Assembly: GCA_036794395.1 (NCBI GenBank)
Contig: DAIRGS010000239.1
Location: forward strand, 1-11,099
Length of the DNA: 11,099 bases
From: DASXMX01 sp036794395
GTDB lineage: Bacteria > Planctomycetota > Phycisphaerae > Tepidisphaerales > Tepidisphaeraceae
Direction of reading: 5' to 3'
Shown here: piece after piece, positions 1 to 7,290 of the stretch
Layout: every line of letters begins with the position of its first letter
Position numbering within the stretch: position 1 is the stretch's first letter
Made by a program: the position numbers and the translations under genes
The notes under the pieces: model-generated
Databases searched by the model: none
What the model saw: the letters and a program-made list of their open reading frames with translations, nothing else
What the model was told of the DNA's origin: nothing

Positions 1-145
1 GGCCGGAAACGGATAGGCCGCTCCTACGCCACCGCGCCACGTCTCGACTCTACCTCACCGCTTGTTGATCTCCCTCGCCCCGGCGCGCCTTTTGCACTCA
101 CTCCGCTGACCTCGCCAGGGACGGCTCATTTCGCACGGAGTCGCC
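1..145. other. Upstream flank of the ligase remnant, no certain gene
   Basis: No complete gene is visible here. Frame 1 on the plus strand stays open from the window edge and reads a Pro/Arg-rich stretch with PRPGAPFA near 73-96. This faintly recalls the Pro-Gly-Ala-Pro segment at the end of LigD-type polymerase (primase) domains, which often precede NHEJ ligases. The match is too short to call a gene. GGAG at 137-140 is a good ribosome binding site for the ATG at 146. Confidence 0.3.
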
Positions 146-536
146 ATGGCCCTGCCAGTTCCGCTCAGCTATGCCGCGATGGACGCCAAGCTGGTGTCCT
201 CGCTCCCACTGGGCGAACAGTGGCAGTATGAACCCAAATGGGACGGCTTTCGTTGCCTGGCCTTCCGGGATGGATGGTTTCACGGGTCGCGCACCCGGCG
301 GGCCGAGCCGGTGGTCAACCGCCCGCAGCGCGCAGTGGCAGCCGCTGGATCCCACTCTTGTGGTTGAGGTTCAATACGATCATTTCACCGAGGATCGTTT
401 TCGGCACGGCACCCGGTTTCTGCGCTGGCGTCCGGACAAAGCGCCGCGCAAATGCACGCTCGATCAGGTACGCCAGGAAACCCATGTGTCCCCATTGCAT
501 TTGATGACGCAACGAGTCGCAACGGCGGTCACTTAG
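146..536 (+). pseudogene. ATP-dependent DNA ligase (LigD/NHEJ type) remnant with internal deletion and frame change
   Basis: Intact ligases of this family seal DNA nicks by adenylating a lysine, and the LigD type serves non-homologous end joining. The ATG at 146 has GGAG five bases upstream. It starts a frame reading about 43 ligase-like residues, including QYEPKWDGFRCLAF, the adenylation motif I with its lysine at residue 31. From about 270 the ligase signal moves to another frame: DGFTGRAPGGPSRW, then LVVEVQYDHF and FRHGTRFLRWRPDKAPRKCT, which is the far C-terminal part of the OB-fold domain, ending at TAG 534-536. Most of the nucleotidyltransferase domain and the first part of the OB fold, very roughly 200-250 residues, is missing. 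The switch point carries the short direct repeat GATGGATGG (269-277), as expected for a microhomology deletion. No active ligase can be made from it. A collapsed assembly is the alternative explanation. Confidence 0.8.
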
Positions 537-554
537 CCCAGTTTATCAATCGAA

Positions 555-587
555 TTCGCCCAAGTTCGCAGGCGAACAATTTTCTTA
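555..587 (+). terminator. Possible weak terminator after the ligase remnant
   Basis: The arms TTCGCC (555-560) and GGCGAA (571-576) can pair around a 10-base loop. CAATTTTCTT follows directly. The stem is only 6 bp and the T-run is broken, so this is a weak candidate. Confidence 0.25.
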
Positions 588-690
588 AAACCTTGATTCA
601 GTGGTCGCCGTAGTAAGTTGCTTCGCGGCGATCAGCGGACGAGACCGGTGTGCGGCGGACAAAAGTTTCCCGAATTAGGTGGCACTCTTA

Positions 691-720
691 TTGTTTTAGC
701 CGCCCTTAATATGCTAATTT
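691..720 (+). promoter_or_regulatory. Candidate promoter for the metallopeptidase gene
   Basis: TTGTTT (691-696) and TAATTT (715-720) are 18 bases apart. The second has TGC directly in front, giving an extended -10 form. They lie about 50 bases before the ATG at 770, in an AT-rich patch of a GC-rich region. This is inferred from sigma-70 consensus only. Confidence 0.25.
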
Positions 721-769
721 CCGCCTCTCCCCAGGGGGTTTGCTGGGTATCGTAGGAGTGGATGGACAG

Positions 770-2668
770 ATGGATCGCAAGTCTTATCGCACGGACGTCG
801 CGCTTCGGACAACGCAACTATTCTTTCGCAAGCCAAGGCCCTTGGCGATTGTGCAGGCCTTGGAGTCCCGCCGCTTGCTGTCCGCCGGACCTGTCATTGA
901 TATGATGGTGTTGTATACACCGGGCGCCATTGCCGCGACGGGCAGCGCCGGTGGTGTGAATAGCCGGATCGCCCATGCGATCGCCGATACCAACCTCGCA
1001 CTTGCCAATAGCCAGGTCAATGCCACCGTCCGCCTGGTGTATGCGGGGCAGGTCAATTATTACGAATCCGGCTCCATTAACACCGATCTGGTCAATCTTC
1101 AGCAGGGCCGCGGCTCGTTAAATGGCATAAGTGCCCTTCGCGACCAATATGGCGCCGATCTGGTGTCTCTCTGGGTCGGCAATGGCAGCAGCGACGAAGC
1201 CGGCCGGGCCTATCAGCCCGATAGCTCCGCCACCGCCCAAGCCTCATATGGTTTCAATGTCGTGCAGGCGCGTTATGCGGAGGACAATTTCGTATTCGCC
1301 CATGAGATCGGTCATAACCTCGGAGCCGGCCACGATCGTTCAGATGCTTCGCCACGTAATATTCCTTACGCATACGGAAAGACCTTCAACCTCGGCAATT
1401 ATCGCGTCGGCGATCTGATGTCCGATGGGGTGATCGAACGCGCCGGTTATTACTCGAACCCGAACGTGAGTTTTGAAGGTGTCTCGACGGGCAACGCGGA
1501 TAATTCGAGCCAGCCGGCCGACAACGCGCGGGCAATGAATCAGTTTGCCGGGGTGGTCGCCAATTACCGGTCGTCAGTCGTCGCCGATGTGAATCCCCCC
1601 GCTGCCTCGCTGGAAGAAGTCACCACCAATCCCGCTCAACACACGCTGACCGTCAAGGTGGAATACGCCGATGACACCGCCATCAGCGTCGGCAGCCTGG
1701 GCACGGGCGATGTTCTGGTGACCGCACCGGGATTTCAGAAGCTCGCCACGTTTATCGGCGTGGATTTTTCATCGGATGGGGCGCAGCGCGTCGCCACCTA
1801 TCGCGTCGATACCACCGGCTTCAGCTCCGACCCCAACGCCTACACCTTTGCCATCCAGCCCAACCGCCTGCGCGACATTTACAACCATGTTTCTGGGGCG
1901 GGCATTTTGGGGGCGCCGGGCGCTGCCCTGGCCGAGCGTGCCGGGCCGCGCCTCGTCACGGCATTCGATGCCGGTGCCATTAACGGAACCTCCAACAAAT
2001 TCACCAATTGGATCGACGCCAACGCCCCCACTGCCTTCTACCGCTTCACTTTGACTTCCAACCAGGTCGTCACCGCCAATCTCACGGGCCTCTCGGGAAA
2101 CGTCGACGAGTTGCTCGTCCAGGACCACAACGGCGATGGGCAGATTCAATCCAACGATATTCTCTCCTATCCAAGGCGCGCCGGCACAGCCCCCGAAACG
2201 ATCACGATGACGCTGGCAGCCGGAACGTATTTCCTGTGGGTCGCCCCGCCCACGACCGGCATCGGTTCCTCTTACACGCTCACTCTCTCAGCCGTGTCTT
2301 CAACCTCGCCCACGTCGACCCCGCCCCCACCGCCCGCCATCCCCGCGGGCTCTATCTCCGGCGCAGTTTTCAACGACTACAATGCCAACGGTTACCGCGA
2401 TGCCGGCGACGCGGGCCTTTCGGGATGGCTCATCTACGCCGACCTCAACAACAATAACCGCCAGGACGCGGGAGAACCGAGCACCACCACCGACTCCTCC
2501 GGCAACTACCGCCTCGGCTCCCTTTCCGCCGGCAATTACATCATCCGCGCCACGCCCAAATCCACTTGGCGCCAAACCACCCCGATCAACAATTGGGGCG
2601 TCCATGTCACACTCGCCACCGCCCAAAATGCCACCAACGCCCTCTTTGGTGAAACGCAGAAGGTGTGA
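770..2668 (+). CDS. Secreted reprolysin-like zinc metallopeptidase with PPC-like and SdrD B-like domains (LEPR-XLL protein)
   Basis: A predicted extracellular zinc endopeptidase of 632 residues. An Arg/Lys-rich N-terminus leads to LESRRLLSA (residues 31-39), the planctomycete LEPR-XLL signature. Residues about 42-268 form the catalytic domain: it opens with IDMMVLYTPGA, has the zinc site HEIGHNLGAGHD (178-189; HExxHxxGxxH) and a likely Met-turn in GDLMSDG. About 275-390 is a beta-rich module of a type common in planctomycete surface proteins. About 395-508 resembles a pre-peptidase C-terminal (PPC) domain, including DHNGDGQIQSND, which looks like a calcium-binding loop. A Thr/Pro-rich linker (about 510-527) joins a final SdrD B-like domain with Asp/Asn-rich loops (DYNANGYRD, DLNNNNRQD). 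The ATG at 770 is preferred because AGGAG (754-758) lies 11 bases upstream; an in-frame TTG (740) and GTG (758) exist. The substrate is unknown. No C-terminal sorting signal is seen. Confidence 0.88.
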   Translation: MDRKSYRTDVALRTTQLFFRKPRPLAIVQALESRRLLSAGPVIDMMVLYTPGAIAATGSAGGVNSRIAHAIADTNLALANSQVNATVRLVYAGQVNYYESGSINTDLVNLQQGRGSLNGISALRDQYGADLVSLWVGNGSSDEAGRAYQPDSSATAQASYGFNVVQARYAEDNFVFAHEIGHNLGAGHDRSDASPRNIPYAYGKTFNLGNYRVGDLMSDGVIERAGYYSNPNVSFEGVSTGNADNSSQPADNARAMNQFAGVVANYRSSVVADVNPPAASLEEVTTNPAQHTLTVKVEYADDTAISVGSLGTGDVLVTAPGFQKLATFIGVDFSSDGAQRVATYRVDTTGFSSDPNAYTFAIQPNRLRDIYNHVSGAGILGAPGAALAERAGPRLVTAFDAGAINGTSNKFTNWIDANAPTAFYRFTLTSNQVVTANLTGLSGNVDELLVQDHNGDGQIQSNDILSYPRRAGTAPETITMTLAAGTYFLWVAPPTTGIGSSYTLTLSAVSSTSPTSTPPPPPAIPAGSISGAVFNDYNANGYRDAGDAGLSGWLIYADLNNNNRQDAGEPSTTTDSSGNYRLGSLSAGNYIIRATPKSTWRQTTPINNWGVHVTLATAQNATNALFGETQKV

Positions 2669-2747
2669 GAGGTTAGTTATCCTTTGTCATTGATGGGTTG
2701 CACGGTATCAGGTTCGGTTTGTTATTGATCAACGAGTTTCTGCGCAT

Positions 2748-2776
2748 TTGGAACGCGCCAACCTTCCGGCTAGATT
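2748..2776 (+). promoter_or_regulatory. Candidate promoter for folK
   Basis: TTGGAA (2748-2753) and TAGATT (2771-2776) are exactly 17 bases apart, each matching four of six consensus positions. Transcription would start only a few bases before the folK ATG at 2789, giving an almost leaderless mRNA. That would fit the absence of a Shine-Dalgarno sequence there. Inferred from consensus only. Confidence 0.3.
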
Positions 2777-2788
2777 GCCCGCTGCTTC

Positions 2789-3301
2789 ATGCCGCCACCC
2801 GCGCTTCCATCCCGCGCCTATCTCGCCCTCGGCTCCAACCTTGGAGACCGTGCGGCGAACATACACGCGGCCTTAAAGCTGCTCGTCGGCCCCGAACTGC
2901 GAGTAACAAAACTTTCTACCTTTCTGGAAAACCCCGCAGTGGGCGGCCCCCCAAACTCTCCCGACTTTCTTAACGCGGTCGCCGAAATTGAGACATCCCT
3001 TGATCCCCACGCGCTGCTCGATCGCCTTTTAAACACCGAAGCGGAGCTTGGCCGGATACGAACTCACAAGTGGGCGCCCAGAACCATCGATCTGGACATC
3101 ATCCTTTACGACAACTCAGTGATTCATTCTCCAAGGCTTAAGATTCCCCATCCGCTGATGCACCAGCGCGCTTTTGTTCTCCAACCTCTGGCCGAGATAG
3201 CGCCCGATGCCCGCGACCCCATCAGTAAGCAAACAGCCGTCGAGCTTTTAAAGCAATTCAAAGAGAATTCGCGACGGATCGATACAGATAGACACAGATG
3301 A
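2789..3301 (+). CDS. folK: 2-amino-4-hydroxy-6-hydroxymethyldihydropteridine pyrophosphokinase (HPPK)
   Basis: A cytoplasmic folate-pathway enzyme. It transfers pyrophosphate from ATP to 6-hydroxymethyl-7,8-dihydropterin, making the substrate of dihydropteroate synthase. The 170-residue protein is of normal family length. It opens with AYLALGSNLGDR (residues 10-21). It carries the signature LGRIRTHKWAPRTIDLDI (87-104), in which D101 and D103 match the two magnesium-binding aspartates and R89, R91 and R98 match the conserved arginines. The closing IPHPLMHQRAFVLQPLAEIAP (119-139) is also typical. No Shine-Dalgarno sequence is seen before the ATG. The last ten residues (SRRIDTDRHR) come from a GATA/GACA-rich stretch and are probably a non-conserved tail. 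panC follows after 128 bases in the same direction, and a hairpin lies between them, so the two may not share one transcript. Confidence 0.95.
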   Translation: MPPPALPSRAYLALGSNLGDRAANIHAALKLLVGPELRVTKLSTFLENPAVGGPPNSPDFLNAVAEIETSLDPHALLDRLLNTEAELGRIRTHKWAPRTIDLDIILYDNSVIHSPRLKIPHPLMHQRAFVLQPLAEIAPDARDPISKQTAVELLKQFKENSRRIDTDRHR

Positions 3302-3311
3302 AGTGTTGACA

Positions 3312-3337
3312 TGGTCGCTGAAGCGACCACGCCATTT
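3312..3337 (+). terminator. Possible intrinsic terminator after folK
   Basis: TGGTCGC (3312-3318) and GCGACCA (3323-3329) form a perfect 7-bp stem with a TGAA loop, 11 bases after the folK stop codon. CGCCATTTTC follows, so the T-run is short and delayed. It may end or attenuate folK transcription before panC. Confidence 0.4.
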
Positions 3338-3429
3338 TCATGCTCGAATGTTTGGGTGGTTTTCAGCACAACGCGTTCATTCGCGTCCCCCTGTAGCAAA
3401 CAATTCCGCTCCCACATACCCTGTGAATC

Positions 3430-4260
3430 ATGGACGTCGTTCGAACCATCGCCGAAGCCCGAGCACGCCGAGCCCAGGACGCCACACTTGCCCTTGTCCC
3501 CACGATGGGCGCTCTGCACGCCGGCCACGTGTCGCTTCTTACCCTTGCAAAACAGCACGCGCCATCGGTGGCCGCCAGCATTTTTGTCAACCCCACGCAA
3601 TTTGGCCCTCGCGAGGATTACAACAAATACCCGCGTCCTATTGAGGAGGATTTGGCCAAGTGCGAGCAGGCGGGCGTGGCTTGGGTCTTCGCGCCCGAAG
3701 CGGCGGAGATGTACCGGCCCAACACGGCCGATGTCACAATCGAGCTTCCGCAACTCGCCAATATTCTCGAAGGCAAACATCGCCCCAGCCACTTCTCCGG
3801 CGTATGCCAGGTCGTCGCCAAGCTCTTCAACATCATCCGCCCGGACGTTACGATCTTTGGCCAGAAGGATTACCAGCAACTCCGCATTATCACGGCGATG
3901 GTCGAGGCACTCGACTGGCCTATCAAGATCATCCCCGGCCCAACGGTTCGCGAAGGTGACGGCCTGGCCATGAGCAGCCGGAATCAATACCTCTCGGAAA
4001 TTGAGCGCCAAAAGGCGTTGTCGATCAGCCGGGCATTGTTCACGGCCAAGGGCGAATACACCCAGGGCATCCGCCAAGCCAACCGCCTCACCACAACAAT
4101 TCAAAAAATCCTGCTCGAACAGCATCTTTCGATCGATTACATCGCTTCGGTCGATCCGCAAACGCTCAAAACCGTGGATGTCGTGAATGGCCCGACAGTT
4201 CTGGCGATTGCCGCACGCGTCGGGTCTGTACGGCTGATCGATAACGTCATCATTGGGTAG
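3430..4260 (+). CDS. panC: Pantothenate synthetase (pantoate--beta-alanine ligase)
   Basis: A cytoplasmic enzyme that joins D-pantoate and beta-alanine using ATP, through a pantoyl-adenylate, to give pantothenate, the precursor of coenzyme A. The 276-residue length is normal. Family motifs appear in order: PTMGALHAGH (residues 24-33, the HIGH-like nucleotide site), FVNPTQF (52-58, pantoate and ATP contacts), HFSGVCQVVAKLFNIIRPD (121-139), FGQKDYQQ (143-150) and REGDGLAMSSRN (174-185, the KMSKS-like loop). All expected catalytic regions are present, so the enzyme should be active. No Shine-Dalgarno sequence is obvious before the ATG. panC lies downstream of folK. folK, panB and panC are grouped in some proteobacteria, but panB is absent from this window. 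Confidence 0.96.
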   Translation: MDVVRTIAEARARRAQDATLALVPTMGALHAGHVSLLTLAKQHAPSVAASIFVNPTQFGPREDYNKYPRPIEEDLAKCEQAGVAWVFAPEAAEMYRPNTADVTIELPQLANILEGKHRPSHFSGVCQVVAKLFNIIRPDVTIFGQKDYQQLRIITAMVEALDWPIKIIPGPTVREGDGLAMSSRNQYLSEIERQKALSISRALFTAKGEYTQGIRQANRLTTTIQKILLEQHLSIDYIASVDPQTLKTVDVVNGPTVLAIAARVGSVRLIDNVIIG

Positions 4261-4269
4261 CAAATACCT

Positions 4270-4422
4270 GGTAAAGCGTGCGGCTTTTCCCAGCTTACCC
4301 GTACGGCAGAGTTGGACTAGTTCCCGCTCTTTCACCAGCCTGAGCCGGGCATCCAACTTCCCACGATTTTTGCTCCCGTTCGACACCCGGCGCAGTGTAT
4401 GATTCCATCCTCTTCGAATCAT
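4270..4422 (+). promoter_or_regulatory. Intergenic inverted repeats and a candidate -10 box before the beta-helix gene
   Basis: Two imperfect signals lie between panC and the next gene. GGTAAAGC (4270-4277) can pair with GCTTACC (4293-4299) with one bulge, but no T-run follows, so it is not a convincing terminator. ATGATTC (4399-4405) and GAATCAT (4416-4422) form a 7-bp inverted repeat around a 10-base spacer. This repeat overlaps TATGAT (4398-4403), a five-of-six match to a -10 box with no good -35. A T7 run (4431-4437) follows. The repeat could be an operator or a weak terminator. Confidence 0.25.
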
Positions 4423-4454
4423 TGGATACCTTTTTTTATCTGGGAGTAATGCAC

Positions 4455-5576
4455 ATGAAAGTTCGTTGTGGCAACCGCAGCATCAAGGGCCATGGCCGGA
4501 TGGTTGAAAAGTTGGAAGCCCGTGAATTATTGGCCGCCCATGTTGTGGGTTTGCCGGGGTCATTTCCGACGATTCAGTTGGCGATCGTCGCCGCCGCGCC
4601 AGGTGGCACCGTTACGGTTGATGCAGGCACATATCATGAATCCGTCGTGGTCGATAAGCCGCTCACGCTTCAGGGTGCGTCGCGCCAGCGGACGGTTGTC
4701 GATGGCGCCGCCACAACGGTGGGCCGTGTAACTACCCGGAGGACCAGCTTCACCATCACCGCCAATGATGTGAAGCTTGATGGTTTCACCATTCAGAACA
4801 ATACAGACCCCAAAAATGGCGCGGGCGTGGTGATCGCTCCGAAAGTTGCCGGCACGAAGATCTTCAACAATAACATCAATCACAACGTCACGGGCCTGTA
4901 CCTGGCCAGTTCGAGCAGTAAAGACCCCGCGATCATTCGCAATAACACATTCGCCTACAACAACAATCCCGGCCAGAACAATGGCCGCGGCATTTATACC
5001 GATGATGTCATCTCGGGCGGGTTGCTCACCGGCGTGGGCATCGACCACAACACCTTCATCGGAAATGTCGGCGATGGACGCTCCGGCAACCCCGAAGCCG
5101 CCATCGGTCTCGAGGCCGCTCAATCTGGGGAGCAGTTCAACATCGGCATTACCAACAATGTGATGATCAACAATGGCAAGGGCATCCTGATGTTCAATGC
5201 GAGCCTGGTCAATATCGCCAGTAACATCATCACCGGCTGCACCGATACCCTGAGCGCCGCTATCCGCGACGAGGGCAATGTCACCACCCTCGCCATCGTC
5301 GGCAACTCCCTGCTCTTCAACAAAGGGGCGGGCATCATGATCGATCAGAAGTTCGGCCTAGCCCCAAGCTCGAACATCACGATCAACAACAATAACTTCT
5401 TTGGCAACGCCAAGGGCGCGCTGGTCATCGCGACCGGAGGCGTCACGGATACTGTCAATGCGGAGAACAACTGGTGGGGCTCGTTCTTCGGCCCATCAAG
5501 TTCCGGGCAGGATGCCCTGATTGCCAACGGCAACCCCGTCGATTCAACGCCATTTAGCCGGTTCCCGATCTTCTAA
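4455..5576 (+). CDS. Secreted right-handed parallel beta-helix repeat protein (LEPR-XLL protein)
   Basis: A predicted exported protein of 373 residues. A short basic N-terminus leads to LEARELLAA (residues 20-28), a LEPR-XLL variant with Glu and Ala at the positions that are Arg and Ser in the peptidase gene upstream. PTIQLAI, then VDAGTYHESVVVDKPLTLQG (about 55-74) is the classic opening of NosD/pectate-lyase-like beta-helix proteins. The rest is a ladder of Asn-rich coils (NNNINHN, IRNNTFAYNN, IDHNTFIGN, ITNNVMINN, INNNNFFGN). It ends with the ENNWWGS...GP capping motif (about 337-347) common in this fold. No catalytic triad of a known polysaccharide lyase can be assigned, so carbohydrate binding or degradation is only inferred. 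The ATG at 4455 is preferred because GGGAG (4442-4446) lies 8 bases upstream; a GTG at 4395 and an ATG at 4449 are also in frame. Confidence 0.82.
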   Translation: MKVRCGNRSIKGHGRMVEKLEARELLAAHVVGLPGSFPTIQLAIVAAAPGGTVTVDAGTYHESVVVDKPLTLQGASRQRTVVDGAATTVGRVTTRRTSFTITANDVKLDGFTIQNNTDPKNGAGVVIAPKVAGTKIFNNNINHNVTGLYLASSSSKDPAIIRNNTFAYNNNPGQNNGRGIYTDDVISGGLLTGVGIDHNTFIGNVGDGRSGNPEAAIGLEAAQSGEQFNIGITNNVMINNGKGILMFNASLVNIASNIITGCTDTLSAAIRDEGNVTTLAIVGNSLLFNKGAGIMIDQKFGLAPSSNITINNNNFFGNAKGALVIATGGVTDTVNAENNWWGSFFGPSSSGQDALIANGNPVDSTPFSRFPIF

Positions 5577-5606
5577 TCTCGAACCGACGGGCTGATTGAA
5601 TACAAC

Positions 5607-5646
5607 AATCCCCGGGCGAATCGATTCGCCCGGGGATTTTGTTTTT
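5607..5646. terminator. Strong palindromic terminator shared by two convergent genes
   Basis: The arms AATCCCCGGGCGAA (5607-5620) and TTCGCCCGGGGATT (5625-5638) are perfectly complementary. With the self-complementary TCGA between them they make a 32-bp perfect palindrome. On the plus strand TTGTTTTTG follows, giving a textbook intrinsic terminator for the beta-helix gene, 30 bases after its stop. On the minus strand the stem is followed by GTTGTATTC, so it can also stop transcription from the convergent gene that ends at 5686. Confidence 0.9.
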
Positions 5647-5685
5647 GCAGCCAGTTGGGCTGCGAGACGAGATTTAGCCTCACCC

Positions 5686-7221
5686 CTATGCCCCGATTTC
5701 GATCGCCGTCACCGATGCCGATGGAAACTCGATCTCCTTCCCCGCCTCAATCGCCATCTCCACCACCTTCATCGGATCCTCAGCAAATGAAACGATCTCT
5801 GCTTCCGGGCTCACCGCAATTTCATACTTCTTGCCCGTTCCCCACGTCAGCCCCTCAATCTCCAGCGCACACTGCACGCTTTTATTCCGATCGGTGTTGA
5901 CCACGTGCAGATAGTATTTGCCCCCGGTTTTACTAGCCGTCACATCCAGTTCCCCCGGCCCTCCGCTCACTTTCACAAATTCCTTCCCATTATGCTTCCG
6001 GTAGAGCTCGGCAACCTTCCCCACCGGCATGATGTACGACTTCCCGCCCGGCGTCGGAATCATGATCACGTTGGTCTGCCAACGCGTTCCGCAAAAATCT
6101 CCAAGGTTCGCAATTTTCAGCAGATCCCCGTGCCGCTCGTGCAAATTCATGAACCGCGCGTACGCAACGCCCGTCGCCCAGGCCGAATTCAGATCACACC
6201 GGTTCCGCCCCTGCATGGTGAAGTGGCACTCAGTCAGCGCCAGCGGAAACGGATGACTTCCCATCTGCTGCCGCATCGTCGTGATTTTCTTCTCATGCCG
6301 TTTCACGCTGCCCATGAGCGCTTCCCACGTTGCCGACGGATCATGGCGAAACTCCCGATCGCTGAGCGGCTTACCCGGATCAAACAGATCGTGAAACGCC
6401 AGATAATTGATATGCTCCCCCGCCCGCTCAATCATCGTGGGCGCCCATCCGCTGTCTCCCCACCCGATCAGTTTGATCGAAGGATCTACCTTCTTCATCG
6501 CCCGGCTGAACTCAATCGTCTTCTCCACCGCCGCCGTCCGCCTCCAGCGCTGCGGACCATACGACGTTTCGTTCCCGAGCTGCCACACCTTGAGCGGCAT
6601 CGGCTCGCGCCGCCCGTGGCTGATGCGCAGCGCATCGTTCGGATCATTGCAATAGCTCACCCACGCCGCCGCTTCGTCCGCATCACCCGCGCGCGATTCA
6701 CCCAGCAGATTCTTCACCCACAGTGGATCTCCCTCGCCGCCAAAGTTCACACACATCAGCGGATCGGCCCCAACCTCCTTGCAAAAATCCAGGAACTCCC
6801 CCGTCCCCACCTGATTTGACTCGGTCCCTCCCCACTGCAAGTTGTGCATCGGCTTGCGCCCCTCACGCGGCCCAACACCCTCGCGCCACTTGTAGTATCC
6901 GCTGAACAACCCGCCCCACCGCATCATCGGCGGGGCAAGCTGTTTCGTCGCGGCCACCAGATCCGGGCGCCACCGCCGCAGCATGTGATCCCATGAAGCC
7001 TCCACCGACCCGTCCGTCGTCCCCAGCGGCTCCATGAACTGCATGTACAACCAGGGCGATAACTCGAATTCCGCGCGATTGGAAATGCGCAATGCACCGC
7101 GATCCGATTCCTGTGCACTGCCCACCCGCACCCCACCTAAAACCGCGGCTCCCGCAACGGCCATTTGCCCCAATACCTCTCGCCGCGACAAACCCGGATT
7201 GTTGTCAGATAGGTGTTTCAT
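5686..7221 (-). CDS. Tat-exported GH51-like alpha-L-arabinofuranosidase
   Basis: A predicted glycoside hydrolase of 511 residues, probably releasing arabinofuranosyl side chains from arabinan or arabinoxylan outside the cytoplasm. The N-terminus is a twin-arginine signal: SRREVLG (residues 12-18), a hydrophobic Ala/Gly/Val stretch, and a likely cleavage site after VGSA (about 36). The (beta/alpha)8 domain shows GH51-type blocks: MMRWGGLFSGYYKWREGVGP (about 99-118), GTGEFLDFCKEVGADPLMCVN (139-159), and WQLGNE (213-218) with E218 as likely acid/base. LALTECHF (327-334) holds E331 as likely nucleophile. The tail from about 410 is beta-rich, like the C-terminal sandwich of the family. The ATG at 7221 is chosen over an upstream GTG at 7251 because it places the Tat motif normally. 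No Shine-Dalgarno sequence is seen. Fine substrate choice cannot be read from sequence, and a divergent GH51/GH30-clan activity remains possible. Confidence 0.85.
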   Translation of the reverse strand: MKHLSDNNPGLSRREVLGQMAVAGAAVLGGVRVGSAQESDRGALRISNRAEFELSPWLYMQFMEPLGTTDGSVEASWDHMLRRWRPDLVAATKQLAPPMMRWGGLFSGYYKWREGVGPREGRKPMHNLQWGGTESNQVGTGEFLDFCKEVGADPLMCVNFGGEGDPLWVKNLLGESRAGDADEAAAWVSYCNDPNDALRISHGRREPMPLKVWQLGNETSYGPQRWRRTAAVEKTIEFSRAMKKVDPSIKLIGWGDSGWAPTMIERAGEHINYLAFHDLFDPGKPLSDREFRHDPSATWEALMGSVKRHEKKITTMRQQMGSHPFPLALTECHFTMQGRNRCDLNSAWATGVAYARFMNLHERHGDLLKIANLGDFCGTRWQTNVIMIPTPGGKSYIMPVGKVAELYRKHNGKEFVKVSGGPGELDVTASKTGGKYYLHVVNTDRNKSVQCALEIEGLTWGTGKKYEIAVSPEAEIVSFAEDPMKVVEMAIEAGKEIEFPSASVTAIEIGA

Positions 7222-7290
7222 GGTGGATGCGATAAGCCTACCGCCACCCACCCTCCGCCGCTACGCGCCTCCACACGATTGACGTGATCT

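Noticed and set aside
1..145. Possible end of a LigD polymerase domain (PRPGAPFA)
   Set aside because: Only a few Pro/Gly/Ala residues agree with the family, no catalytic motif is present and the frame has no natural end.
1769..2149. 126-codon minus-strand frame inside the metallopeptidase gene
   Set aside because: Val/Gly/Glu-rich low-complexity product, opposite a well supported multi-domain gene; no initiation signal.
3270..3300. GATA/GACA-rich stretch at the end of folK as a possible simple repeat
   Set aside because: The repeat is short and irregular and simply encodes the variable C-terminal tail.
3124..4422. 432-codon open frame on the minus strand
   Set aside because: It lies antisense across folK and panC, both of which carry full family motifs on the plus strand. 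Its translation shows no recognisable domain. It is an effect of GC-rich codon bias.
5905..6819. 304-codon plus-strand frame opposite the arabinofuranosidase
   Set aside because: Arg/Pro/His-rich translation with no domain, antisense to a gene with a Tat signal and both catalytic glutamate motifs.
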